Of a stretch of 64,000 nucleotides of DNA, positions 1-10,503 are shown in pieces. The DNA lies in the NCBI GenBank assembly GCA_003194525.1, contig NBIV01000107.1, forward strand, positions 62,001-126,000, read 5' to 3'. Source of the stretch: Gracilariopsis chorda (Eukaryota > Rhodophyta > Florideophyceae > Gracilariales > Gracilariaceae). Within the stretch, counting starts at the first letter, position 1. Each line of letters begins with the position of its first letter. Both the position numbers and the translations under genes were made by a program. Under the pieces are notes generated by a model that searched no databases, was not told where the DNA came from, and saw only the letters and a list, made by a program, of their open reading frames with translations.

Positions 1-1
1 G

Positions 2-511
2 GCGCAAGACAACCCCGTATTGTACGTGGAGAACAATCCCGTTCAGCCGCCACGAGTGCCGTTTATGAACGGCCAATCCCATTATCAACGGCCTGGATGG
101 AATGGCAACCGCCCGGCGGTACGCTTCTCCGATGCTCGGGGCATTAACCGGCGCGTCACCATGTTGGCTCTAATTTGCCCCCTTTGCTACACCCATAGCC
201 ATACATCCCCTCAGTGTCTTTGCTCACTGAAGGATATGGCCAAGGTGGTGGCAAATTACGAGGCCCTCACTTCAGAGGAGAAAGGTTCCGTTCCGACGGC
301 TTCCTACGTCCGTGCTAAAATGGACTTCTCGCATGCCTTGCCACATATTCGGCATGCGCGGCTAGCTTCAATTAACCCGAATCTGGAAGTCGCGCAAACG
401 TCCGACGCAACCACCGCTTATGCGGATAAAAACCCCGGCCGCCGGAACGAAGCTCTCGTGTTCGAGGATACTGGACTACCGCCTACGGCGGGAACCTCCC
501 AGGGAAACTAA
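2..511 (+). pseudogene. Gag C-terminal part with CCHC zinc knuckle (element I)
   Basis: Open from the window edge to a TAA at 509-511; the N-terminal capsid part is missing because the window starts inside the gene. A perfect nucleocapsid knuckle, CX2CX4HX4C (CPLCYTHSHTSPQC), lies near residue 57; such knuckles bind the element's RNA during packaging. The sequence aligns with the end of the element III gag at 45328-46701, including its CHLCYAHGHTSPQC knuckle. The stop is directly preceded by a frameshift heptamer (502-508), and the protease frame (-1) is open across the overlap. Confidence 0.85.
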
Positions 512-536
512 TTGAGGGAGTCTCCTCTTTGGGAGA
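502..536 (+). promoter_or_regulatory. Probable -1 ribosomal frameshift signal, gag to pro (element I)
   Basis: In the gag frame the sequence reads G GGA AAC then TAA, a canonical X XXY YYZ slippery heptamer at 502-508. Slipping back one base gives GGG AAA CTA, which opens directly into the protease frame (Gly-Lys-Leu). A 5-bp stem, TCTCC/GGAGA, follows at 521-536 after 12 bases. The same arrangement exists in elements III and IV, so it is a conserved feature and not a chance frameshift in a dead copy. Confidence 0.75.
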
Positions 537-1665
537 GGCATCCTCAGAGATGAGGCTGTTGACGCCCGAGGCGTCACCACCTCGCTCCCCGGTGAAAATC
601 CTTTCAAGGAAGGACACCGCAGACGCGGACTCTGCACACCTTGCTGTGCTGCTTCGCTCATGGATACGGAGTAAAAACCCCTGGATCCTAGATAGACTCT
701 TGGTCATGGCCAAGCTCAACTACACGGTTTACGCCGACCTTGGCCTCGACACCCATTGTACGGTGACATTTCTACCTGGCCTGGACACAGGTGCAGGCCC
801 CAACTTCATCGTGGAATCATTGCTACCCGCGCAGGTGCGGTCTCGTATCCGTTCCAAAACGGTTCCCGACGTCGCAGATTCGAACAACAATCCGTTAAAA
901 ATGGTGGGTACCGTCGACTTAGTCGTGTGGTTGGGCACCTTCGTGGTGAAGCTCGACTTTCTTGGTTGTCGGTCATTGGCTGCTCCAGTCATACTGGGAT
1001 GTGATTACTGCGACAGATTTGTCGACGCAATCAGGCCCCGCCTTAGGTGTGTGGAACTCGACCACGGATCGTCAGTCCCGATTGTCCGTCGCCCGCTGAA
1101 GCGTGCTTCGCAGAAGCATATCCCACTACCTGCTGCGCAGGAACCACCGCCTGCGTCTCGCGAGTCCATCAAACGTCGAGTAGCAGCCTCGGGTTCTATA
1201 CCGGCTGAGTCCCAAGTCTGGGTGCAAGTCAATTGCCGTCAACACGGTCTTCAGATTATTCAAAATCCGTCCTCGTTGTACGAGAAATACCAGCTCGCAC
1301 TGGCCAACGGAATTGTTCACGTTACCCCGGATGCCCCATTCCGAATACTAGTTGCCAATCTTGGCCAACGCCCTAAGTATCATGTAAAGAACCAAGTAAT
1401 TGCAAGCGTCACTCCACACCCCCTTGGGATGCTCCCGACGAAGATGACGACCGCCAATGTTCTCGGAATTGCCGCCTCTTCTGAGGAAGCCACCCCCACC
1501 ACTGACGAACTCTCGTCAAAGAAGAGAGAGGAAACCGTTGTTTTAGCGTCGAACACCCCGAGTAACTCGGAACCGACGGCCACACCTGTATCACAGGACA
1601 ATGTTACAGCGTGTTCTGACCGAGTGGACCCCATAAAGGCACTCGAAGCTATAGACCTCCCGCCA
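502..1665 (+). pseudogene. Aspartic protease and linker (element I)
   Basis: Retropepsin that would cut the Gag and Gag-Pol polyproteins. The active-site motif LDTGAGPNF is visible at about 781-807, and a VILGCDYCD segment at about 988-1014 corresponds to the hydrophobic-Gly motif near the end of the fold. The frame is open to 1749, but comparison with element III shows a one-base insertion in about 1662-1690, after which homology passes to the RT frame. In the ancestor, protease and RT were therefore one frame. Confidence 0.85.
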
Positions 1666-1666
1666 T

Positions 1667-3000
1667 GTGCCGGAGTCACACCGCGACAAACTCCGTGCAA
1701 TGCTACGGGAATTTACCAGGACGTGGGATGGCTCGCTCGGCGAGATTAATGCTACGGAACACCGGATAGATTTGTTACCGGATGCACGTCCGATGGCACA
1801 ACCCACTTACAGGGCAGGACCGAATGCTCAGGAAGAGGAGCAGTCCCAAGTGGACAAAAAGCTCCGCGCAGGTGTGATAGAGCCCGCTCAATCACCCTGG
1901 GGATCCCCAGTTGTACTGGTTTTGAAGGCCAACGGAACCTGGAGGTTCTGTGTCGACTATCGCCTGCTCAATGCCGTAACTGTTAAGGACACATATCCCA
2001 TCCCTCTTATGGACGAGTGCATCGACTCCCTTGGAGACGCTACCGTGTTCACGGCTTTGGACACCAATTGGGGTTATTGGCAGGTCCCTATTAGACAGAA
2101 GGATCGCGATAAGACTGCGTTCACCTGCCACGCAAGATCGTATCGCTCCAAGCGGATGCCGTTCGGTTTGACCAACGCTCCCGCCACCGTTCAGCGTGCA
2201 ATAGATATTGTATTGATCCGCTTCAAGTGGTGGAGCTGCCCGGTCTACCTGGATGATATTATCATCTTCTCCAATGATTTGGACGACCATCTCACCCATG
2301 TCAGGGACGTTCTGACAGTGCTCCGCGATACGGGATCTACCCTCAAGTTGAGGGAGTGCGAGTTGCTCACGGATACAGTCAAGCATCTGGTACATATCAT
2401 CTGTCCGTGACGGTTAATGATCGAGAAGGCTCAACTCAAGTCCCTTTTTGAGGCTAAGGAACTCCACACTTTAAACGGAACTCCGCTCCATCTTGCGGCT
2501 GGCCAACGTCCACCGGCGGTTTATCCGGAACTTTTCGGATATCGCAGCACCTTTGAACGCTTTGTTACGCAAAGGAAATCCCCCACAGTTGGGGCCATTC
2601 ACGCCCAAGCAATCGGAAGCATGTATCTCTTTAAAGGAGGCGGTCACGTAAACACCTATCTTATATTTACCCAAACTGGGACTCTCGTACTCCGTGGACA
2701 CGGAATCGAGCGACTACCAAGTTGGTTGTGCTCTTTTCCAAACCACCCCAGATGGGGACCGAAGGCCAATTGGTTATGGGTCACGCTCTCTCAATGTCCA
2801 CCAGCGGAATTACTCTGTGTCAGAGAAAGAGTGTTTCGCCGTCGTGTGGGTGCTTTGCACCCTACGCCCCTATCTTATGGGAGTTCATTATACCGTATAA
2901 ACGGGTCATTCCTCTTTGAAGTGGTTAATGAACATATCCGGTCCCTCGGGCCGCCTCATGCGGTGGAGACTTCGCCTTGGGTAATATGACTTCCAATTCA
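1667..3000 (+). pseudogene. Reverse transcriptase and RNase H remains (element I)
   Basis: The RT part is open from 1667 to a TGA at 2410 and shows FCVDYRLLNAV, the FTALD motif of the first catalytic Asp and the catalytic YLDD box at about 2248-2259. The stop replaces a Gly codon present in element III (GGA to TGA). RNase H fragments follow in shifted frames: residues like VDTESSDYQVGCALF and the segment YSVSEKECFAVVW at about 2694-2880 match the element III RNase H. Several indels make it non-functional. Confidence 0.85.
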
Positions 3001-4240
3001 TATATCAAAAAGGTGCGCTCAAAACCCGGGCCGACGCTTTTTCGCGTTTACCAACAAATTGGGAAGCACGCTCAACGGAGGATGACAACATTCCATGCTT
3101 CATGGCTGAAGAACCGGATGACCCGGAGTGGAACTTTGAGGAATGCCCAGAAGACTGAAATGAAGATGCTGACTTTGACAACTTACTCGCATCCCGCGAG
3201 ACCGCTGAGAACCCCTCACCGGGAAGCTTTGTACCGGTTTCACCGGAGGAATTGATCTGAAAACAAATCGGTGACCTCTTTAGTATGAGGATTCGTGCCC
3301 GTTGAAAGGTGATGAAGACCTCCATTTCGAGGTGAAAGATAAAGGCTACCTCGTTCGGTTGGTCGAAGCTCACCCACAGATTGTGGTACCTCATTCCCTG
3401 CAGTCACGGTTGTTACATCTCTCGCACTATTCGAAGCTCGATGGCCACGTAGGTGGAGGAAGCTCTACCTCACCCCAAGAAGGGCTTTTTAATGGCCCGC
3501 CATGGGGGTTGATTGCTACGCAGCTGTGGAGTGTTGTACCGAATGCTCGAAGAACCCGGTGAAGCTCCGCAAGAACGCGAAGGAAATGAAGTTATTCCCT
3601 GCTAGGGTGCCAATCGAGTTTATCGCAATCGATATTCTCGGACCTCTCCTCATTACGAAGAGAGGCAACAAGTTCTTACTTGTGATCACCGATCACTTTT
3701 CAAAGCTTGTTCAGACTGTCCCTCGTCGGAGGATAACCGCGTTTACGGTAACTCAGGCTCTCGTAACGCACTGGGTTTTTGTCTACTGTTCTTCTGTGGA
3801 GGTGCTCTACGATAATGGACGGCTGTTCGCGTCCAAGTTCATCCAGGATGTTTGTCGCATCCTGGATGTTAAGAACTTGTTCACGACTGCCTACCCTCCC
3901 CAGTGTATTCGGCAAGTCAAATGGTTCAACCGGACTTTGTTGGCCTCTCTTTGTTCCTACGTTGCTGATCACCCCAAGACATGGGACTTGTATAAAGATG
4001 CTTTAACATTTGCATACAATACGCAAGGTCACCGGACTACTGGATTGTCACCGTTTGAATTGGTTCTATCTCGTTCACCCCCACCTGTGGCGTTAGAATC
4101 CCAAGCCACCTTGGACAATTTCTCATCTGTGGGTCGCTACCGCCAGGAATAGACGCAGTGGCTTACTGATCTGGTCTTCACAGCGCGGAAGTCTATGGAA
4201 CGCGGAAAAGCAGCGTACAAGCAAGATTTCGACGCTCGTT
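2977..4240 (+). pseudogene. Integrase remains (element I)
   Basis: The core is open at 3502-4152 and aligns along its length with the element III integrase. Of the DDE triad, Asp in IAIDILGPL and Asp in LYDNG remain. The third residue is lost: QVKWFNRTL stands where element III has QVERFNRTL, so Glu has become Lys. The zinc-binding part at 3300-3560 is frameshifted. An in-frame TAG closes the core at 4150. Confidence 0.85.
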
Positions 4241-6122
4241 GACAAGATACCGCTTCCTGCATACAGGCTAATACCTACTTCTTTATACTTAAGGAATATT
4301 ATAACCCGGAACGGGAGAAGCGTCACAAGCGTTCGCTTGTAGCGCATGGTCCATCTAAAGTGGTATCCGTTAATTCTGACACTGTCGTAGTGGAAATGGG
4401 CAAGGCACACGAGCGGATTTCCCGCGATCGTGTTGTACCTGCCTCTCTTCCCTCGTCTTAGGTCGTCCTGGAAACCGGGAAACTCGTCTCTACGGACTCT
4501 GCAACGCCGGAAACCCTCGGACTAAATAGACCGACTACTCTACCACACCCTACTAGGGGCCTCTCAGATTTACCGACTTGGTTGGAAACCCCGGCTCGGC
4601 CAGAGCGTTCAGGTCCAAACGGACCTTTCTCTACTCCTCGCAGTACCTCCCCTTCGGCGCACATTTACACCCACCATGCGGGATACCCTACTACTACTCC
4701 CCTTGCTCTGTCTAGGAAGTGGGAGGGGACCTATCACCACGCTGGAAATTTATTACCCTCGCAACGTAATTTGAGCCCTGGAACACGGAACGTCGGTGAA
4801 GCCTCGCAATCCCCCAGAGAGGGTTCCGGAACGATGCAGTTACACCGTATGATACGGCAGAGTAGACCGACATTGCAGTCTGTACCCCTGAACCAGGACA
4901 AACCCCCGAATCAAGATAGCAATATCGTTTCACAAACCCCCCACCAGGGTGTAGTCACAGAACCGTCGTCGACGGAATTTCTCGCTAACAAGGATTCTTC
5001 AGCACCACCAAAACTGCTGGTAGCACGCAGAGCACGCCTTGGAAAATCAGCAACGCTGGAAAGTGAAAAACCACTCTTGAGGGAGGAAGGCAGGAATGCA
5101 CACCTTGCAACTCAAGTCCGTTGCTCTACAACCGCGGACTTGAGAACCGTTCATAACGGGAATGTTGTCCGAACGTCGGTGATAGAAGTGTCGAAGTCTT
5201 CGCGCAATCACAGTAATATACCGAGCGTCTCGGAAAAACCCGGCGTCGACGCCAGGGTTAAACTGGTCGTCCTGGATGATGCACCTCTTGAGGAGGACAT
5301 CACACCTCAATTAGAGGCAAAGTCCTTGTACAGGTTTTCCACGGCGCCAGCTGTTCACGCCCCATCACGGAGTTTGAGGCAACACACCGGAGCACCGGAA
5401 GTAACCGCCAGATACCAGGTGCCAACACAGCAGTTCAAGGCTCAGTGGGACAGTTTAATGCCCGAGCCAAGGGATGCGGAACGTAAAGAGGCAGTTCAGA
5501 ACCACATGCCGTGGGAGTCACGTGAACGCACGAAGATTGTGCAAGCCGCACCAATCACCGCGCGACGCGGAAAGCCCCACCAGGGAATGACCTCCACAAC
5601 TCCGCCAAAGCGAAAAGAGGCCCACGAGCTTGCGGTTCGACCGGACTAACGTCAATATGGGACCGAGGATCCCCGCAAACTAGCAGTACGATCCAATTAC
5701 TGCGGTATGCGGCAACCGTTCCACGACGACACCTTCTTGAGGGGTATTAATCCGCACTCTTCGACGCATTCCCCGAGCGAAGCCAGCACGTTGCATCCTC
5801 ACGCACCCTTGAGGGGAAATATCCCGTCCAACGGGCAACCCCTGACAAGCGAGGTCACCATAAAACGGCAAGGCCGGCAATTATACAAACAAGAGTTTGT
5901 GATTGACCGAATCTTTGGGCACACCTAGAATGAGGAACTTGTTCTATGATACTGCGTCCGTTGGTACGGATATGACCCAAGCTGGGACATCATGGAACCC
6001 ATCGAAAACCTCCCTCGTTCGAAGGTGCTCCAATATCACCGCAGCACGGGTACCGCAAATCCAGCTACGCTGTACAATGCCCAAGTGGGATAAAAACGAC
6101 TCAAAGCCGGGGAAGGTAGGAT
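4241..6122 (+). pseudogene. Post-integrase tail and chromodomain remains (element I)
   Basis: After the integrase, the GPY/F-like stretch (about 4340-4440) and a long low-complexity Pro/Ser/Thr-rich tail follow; 4582-5649 is still open. A chromodomain is readable at about 5893-6095, with EFVIDRIFGHT, then two in-frame stops (TAG, TGA), then RWYGYDPSWD and ENLPRSKVL. Chromodomains in these elements bind modified histone H3 and steer integration (known of the family). The element III copy at 39850-40110 is intact. Confidence 0.8.
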
Positions 6123-6280
6123 AGAGGGAGTACACCACCTTTTTTAATGACTCCGTCAAGGACGGGAATAAAAGAGAAAACGCCGTTCTAAACTGGAAAG
6201 TTTACTCAGGAGCCTCGCGCGCCTGTGTGATTCTAAGCTAAATTACTGGCTAAGCCTGGAAAAGAGACCAGGATAGTGGA

Positions 6281-7990
6281 TTAGAGGTTTGACCCCTCCC
6301 AATCGTCCGGGGCGTGACCACCCGCAAGGCGGTACGCCAGAACATCTGCCATCGCTGTGACGTCACCCGAAACCTCGGCAGCGCTTAAACCCGCTCCGCG
6401 GAGGAAGTGGGCAATGAAATCGATTTCATTGGCTGTACCCTCCCTGGGAAGTGAAGGCCTGGCACTCGCCGTCGAAGGACTGGGAACCAGAGGCACCCCC
6501 TCGGGGTAATCGTCTACTACCATGTCGGCAACATCTAGTTCCATGTCCCCCGGCTCTTCGGGTTCGTTATCGACCATAGGGTCATCCCCGCTATGCGCAC
6601 GGTAGTAATCGTCAGAATCGACGTACCCAATCGGGTGGTCGCCTGGCATGTGCCGCGGTGCGTCGCAAAGTTCCTTCGCCTCCTCGGAGGAAATCTACCG
6701 GAACGCGAACGGATCGAAGTAGATAAAGTCCCCGGCAAGGGCGGTGCTTCTATCAAGACCCGGACCACTGGTACCGCCACCGCCACCGTTAAGCCAACCG
6801 ATCTGTTCCAGATGGACCTCGCTCCAGTCAATACTGTCGATCAACTAAGTAGTGTGAGTACTTCCTCATTGTTGGAAATACCCCCAAGGGGGACGCTGAA
6901 GTCCAGGTTGCGAATAGCAGCCCGCACACGCTGCTGGATGAACCACAGTTGATAATGGTCATAAACCTCAGCGAGGATATACGACAAAGTCCGGGCAGCC
7001 CACCCGGTTACAATTACTGACCAAAGCCCCGACTGAGGATCCTGAATCAAAAAGGAACCGAGATACGTGAGTGCCGGCGGAAGCTCTACTTAGCAGCCCT
7101 GGTAGGCCTCATAGAACCTCCACCACTCGGGGAGTACGATATACCGACCCTGTTGGTGAGGGGGAGCAACTCACTCAAGCTCAACGTTTTTATATGGGAC
7201 AAAGTAACCGAATTGGGATCGCCAGCGTCATTCATAACGGATGACGTTTTCGAGGAAGTTGGACCGGGACTGCCGGGAAAAGTACCGGAAAACAGCCCAA
7301 AGTATCGGTCGTTCCCTACACAGGACTTCTTGCCGCGCAGTAGGAAAGTTCCTCCACGCGAGGGTTTCGAGGCTGGCCAGGCGTTCTCCGTAAACGGTTT
7401 CACCGCGGGTGCGTAATAGGCTGGCGTCGAAGCCAAAGCCGGTAGTCACCAGGAATTCGAAAGGCGCCCGGCTCTGCCGTTCATATGCATTCCGCACCAG
7501 TGCGGCATGAGCCGCAGTCATTGATTCTCCTGAGTTTCTTCAGATATGGTGCACTGGGATGGCGATTCGATGCCGCCAGTCCCACGAAAAGGTGACGAGG
7601 CTGGATAGATTCCCAGGCAAAGTACCGGAATCATCCCCGTAGGCCGGAACCAAATCTTAGTTGAGGGCAGCGATGGAATGGAACCATGACGCAAGCCGGA
7701 GCCGAAAGTCGTGACTCCGATTCATCGTATGTAACCATACAAGGGCGTTATAAGAAGGCCAAGTCGCCGCCGGGATCAGTCCAGAAGGAGCGACGGCTGC
7801 TGGAAGTCGGAACCCATGATGGGACACTGCACCAACGTTGGCCTGCTGTGCCGGAGTTCGCCTTCCTTTTCGCAAGGGTACCGACCGGAAACCGGTTGTG
7901 AAATTCCCGACTGGAGTCGGTCTTGGACGCTTGTTCTTGTTGTTCATATTCCCCTTTGAAAGGGTGTGGTCTGACTGAGTTGAGCAGGAA
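6281..7990 (-). pseudogene. Antisense accessory ORF, broken copy (element I)
   Basis: Lies on the opposite strand to pol, between the chromodomain and the 3' LTR. Open pieces on the - strand (7947-7657, 7521-7228, 7050-6841, 6831-6535, 6649-6281) align in order with the ORF at 37871-39658 of element III. Shared protein runs include LETLAWRNFP and VRAAIRNLD, and the acidic end GYVDSDDYYRA also matches. I recognise no known family. It is split by frameshifts and stops. Protein-level likeness to element III shows that it once encoded a protein. Confidence 0.75.
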
Positions 7991-8139
7991 GATAAGGAGC
8001 TTGCACTTGTGGAAGGCTGATTCGCTGCTTTTGCAGGAGGTTGTTTCTCTGAGACAGAGGTTTGACCCGTGGACTTGGAGTGGTATAGACTTTTATCAAC
8101 CGCTTTTCGCTAGGATTCGCGCGCGTTTGCGGTGGTTTC

Positions 8140-8158
8140 CTGACTAAGGAGCGGGATA
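8140..8158 (+). promoter_or_regulatory. Polypurine tract (element I)
   Basis: The purine-rich run AAGGAGCGGGATA directly abuts the 3' LTR at 8159. It primes plus-strand DNA synthesis in LTR retrotransposons. The element III counterpart ends in the same GGGATA next to its LTR. Confidence 0.6.
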
Positions 8159-8954
8159 TGAAGTACAATGCCCTCAGGGAGGGATTTTTGGTACTTATTT
8201 GATTTCCCGAATGTTTCAGTAATGTATTCATTGCATGAACTACGACCACTAACAGTGGATTGGACAAGTGGGACACGGAAGAGTCAATTGGCGGTTGGCC
8301 ACAGTAGTGGGCATGAACCACCAAAGTGGAGTAGTTTAGTTAGTTCTATGTATTGTTTATACACCCATTTCTGGGATTTTTAGTACTTAGTGCACTGGCG
8401 AGTTGCCTTTGCACCAGTAAACCTTCACCAACAAGAAACCTCAACCTGGAGAATTGGCTCTAGACCTCACTGCCCTCGCGTGTTCTGTACTCCTCTTTGG
8501 AGGGAAGCACCGTCGCATACGGAAAGTCTAACCCCCTTCCCTATCTGAAGGACCCGAGTATTCGGAGTTTTATTCCGACTGTCTTGGTGTCCGCCTTGTA
8601 TACAGTTTATTTACCGGCACTGCCGTTAGTCTTCGTCACGACACTCGTGATTCAGCTCCCCCTTATTCTTCCCTTTAGAGGGTGGCTTTCCCGATACCCA
8701 CGGCTCGTGCTCACGCGTGCCACTAACGTGGAAACCTCACTTCTCTAGAGGACGACCACCTCCATATATCACTCTTGCGGATAGTCGATTCTTGCCTCAA
8801 CCTCCCTGCGCCAGTCGCGACGGGTCGCCTCAGCCTTACAACCGGACATAGTCGTGCCACCCCTGGGAGGGATCTACAAAACTGCGCTCACCTCTAACGA
8901 TGAAAGATCCCGAGCATCTTTTGGTGCGCTCCCGCTTCCGGGCATTGCACTACA
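8159..8954 (+). repeat. 3' LTR of element I (type A)
   Basis: 796 bp from TGAAGTACAATG to GCATTGCACTACA, with TG...CA ends and a short terminal inverted repeat. It matches the outer solo LTR at 34454-36080 closely and the element III LTRs more distantly. No 5' partner is in the window, so the target duplication cannot be checked. Confidence 0.88.
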
Positions 8955-9851
8955 AATGCTTTGTCATTTCCCTTGTTTATGCAGAAATGAGTCTCGTCTA
9001 CGTTGAAGAACTTTTCCTCCTTAAGCCTATTCGAACGGAAATCTCTTGCCAGTAGACCACTATTAAACGCTACTTCTCTCTTAATCTGTTCCTGCTTCGT
9101 TAGGGAAACCTGGAGTTTGCCACATTACGACCGATTAACCCTATGGCTTCTGTGTATAAATGATTGGATCCATTTAGGATTTATGCAGTCCTTCAACTTC
9201 TTTCCAATTTTAGAATCAATCGTTTATTGGTGACACAAGCTTTCTTATCTGCGTATTATAAGAGTAGTTGTCTACCTACGGACGAGTCGGGCGTTGAATT
9301 TAACTCCAGCCTTTCGCATGCGCTTGAACTATTCTAGTAAAGCTTTTTGCAGTAAGGCTACCCATTGTGTCATTTTGCATCCACGGCCTTCAGCATCATT
9401 TGGCTTATGTCGCTGCAACCCTGCAATCCGGTTTACCTTTATTTTACAAATTAACGGTTATTCTTCTTTGTAGTTCTGTGGTGTATAGCACCAAGGGTGC
9501 TTCCGTCTCTCAAATACCTGCTTGCCCGTTGAAAGTATGCTTCTGTTGTTCCTCTGAAGACTTGAGAAAATTGTTTCACTATTCGAGCTAGTATGTATTT
9601 GATGCTCTCTGCAGTACCGGTTTCAAGCTTTTATTTTGCTATGCAGGCATTGTTGCAGTTTGTGAGAACGTATGGTTTTTTTCCTTTCCCGTTCTGGTTT
9701 TTTTGATAAGTGTAGTCTCGAAAGGTGTGTGTCCATTGTTTGAAAGGAATGTTTTCCTTTGTTTCAACTAGGGAGCATTGCTGTTCTTGTTTGGCGGCGG
9801 GGGTATGCCTGAGAATGCGGTGAGCATGAGTCTCGTGATAGTTTGATAAGC
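8955..9851. other. No gene recognised
   Basis: AT-rich sequence between element I and the hairpin repeat. Only short ORFs (up to about 140 codons) are present, with nothing I recognise. Probably old intergenic or decayed repeat DNA. Confidence 0.5.
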
Positions 9852-10025
9852 AAACTGAAAGCAACAGAGTGGCTTGCCTCCCCCTTCTTTCGCCGTGAAG
9901 GGGCGAGGAATGGCTTTTTATTGACATGGGCCCTCCGGCGAGATTGCCAGAGGGCCAACCAAAACACTTGCAAACATCGGCGTGCCAAGCACGCCAGCAC
10001 GAAACCCACACATGTGGTTTACAAT
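9852..10025 (+). repeat. Hairpin-rich repeat, copy 1 (candidate LTR of element II)
   Basis: About 170 bp, roughly 80% like copy 2 at 16566-16735 by eye, with a more distant copy 3 at 61586-61760. All three keep three potential stem-loops. The first is a CCTCCCCC...GGGGCGAGG stem. The second is CCTCCGGC...GCCAGAGG around a GAGATT loop. The third is GGCGTGC/GCACGCC around CAA. A CATGTCAATAAA poly(A)-signal-like string lies on the - strand between stems 1 and 2. Confidence 0.7.
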
Positions 10026-10121
10026 CCGCCTCCCAAGCCGCAGCCACAGGCAGCTATATTAAGGCAACCTCTTTCCTTCTACTCCTCTCATCCTCACCAC
10101 ATCCCTCCTTCCCTACGCTTC

Positions 10122-10300
10122 GCCTTCCGTCCCATTGCTGCTACTCTCCAGCACTCTTTCTGCTTCTGCCTTGCGCCCCGGCACTGCCACCCTCCGGCAC
10201 TACCTTCGTCTCCGCCTTGCGCTCCGGCGCTGCCACCCTCCGGCAATACCTCCGTTTCCGCCTTGCGCCCCGGCGCTGCCACTCTCCGGCACACCATTGG
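10122..10300 (+). repeat. 46-bp minisatellite, about four copies
   Basis: A GC-rich unit beginning GCCTT starts at 10122, 10168, 10214 and 10260, an exact 46-bp spacing. The last three units are near identical (GCCTTGCGCCCCGGCGCTGC core); the first is more diverged. It lies just upstream of the H3-mimic ORF and inside the bounds of element II. It creates Pro/Ala-rich shadow ORFs that are not genes. Confidence 0.85.
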
Positions 10301-10503
10301 GGTTAGCGCGCACATCTCCCTGAACAAGGCTTCATAAACGGCTACTCCATCTAGCGGTTACTTATCCTTTTAAATCAAGGTTACTGGAAGCTACTGTAAG
10401 CCACGTTTGCATTAATTGAGACATACTAAAGTGGGGTTTAAGTCCCCTGGTATACTCTTAATACAAGCTGACTTGTAGTATTAAAGTAACCAAGAGAACC
10501 AAA

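Larger units (their letters stand above)
1..8954 (+). mobile_element. Element I: Ty3/gypsy chromovirus, 5' end off-window
   Basis: A decayed LTR retrotransposon read left to right: gag end with zinc knuckle, protease, reverse transcriptase, RNase H, integrase, chromodomain, an antisense accessory ORF, a polypurine tract and a 3' LTR at 8159-8954. It is the same family as the complete element III (36989-48434), and every domain can be aligned to that copy. The coding regions carry many frameshifts and stops, so it is dead. The 5' LTR and the first part of gag lie outside the window. Order gag-pro-RT-RH-IN-chromodomain is diagnostic of chromoviruses (known of the family). Confidence 0.9.
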
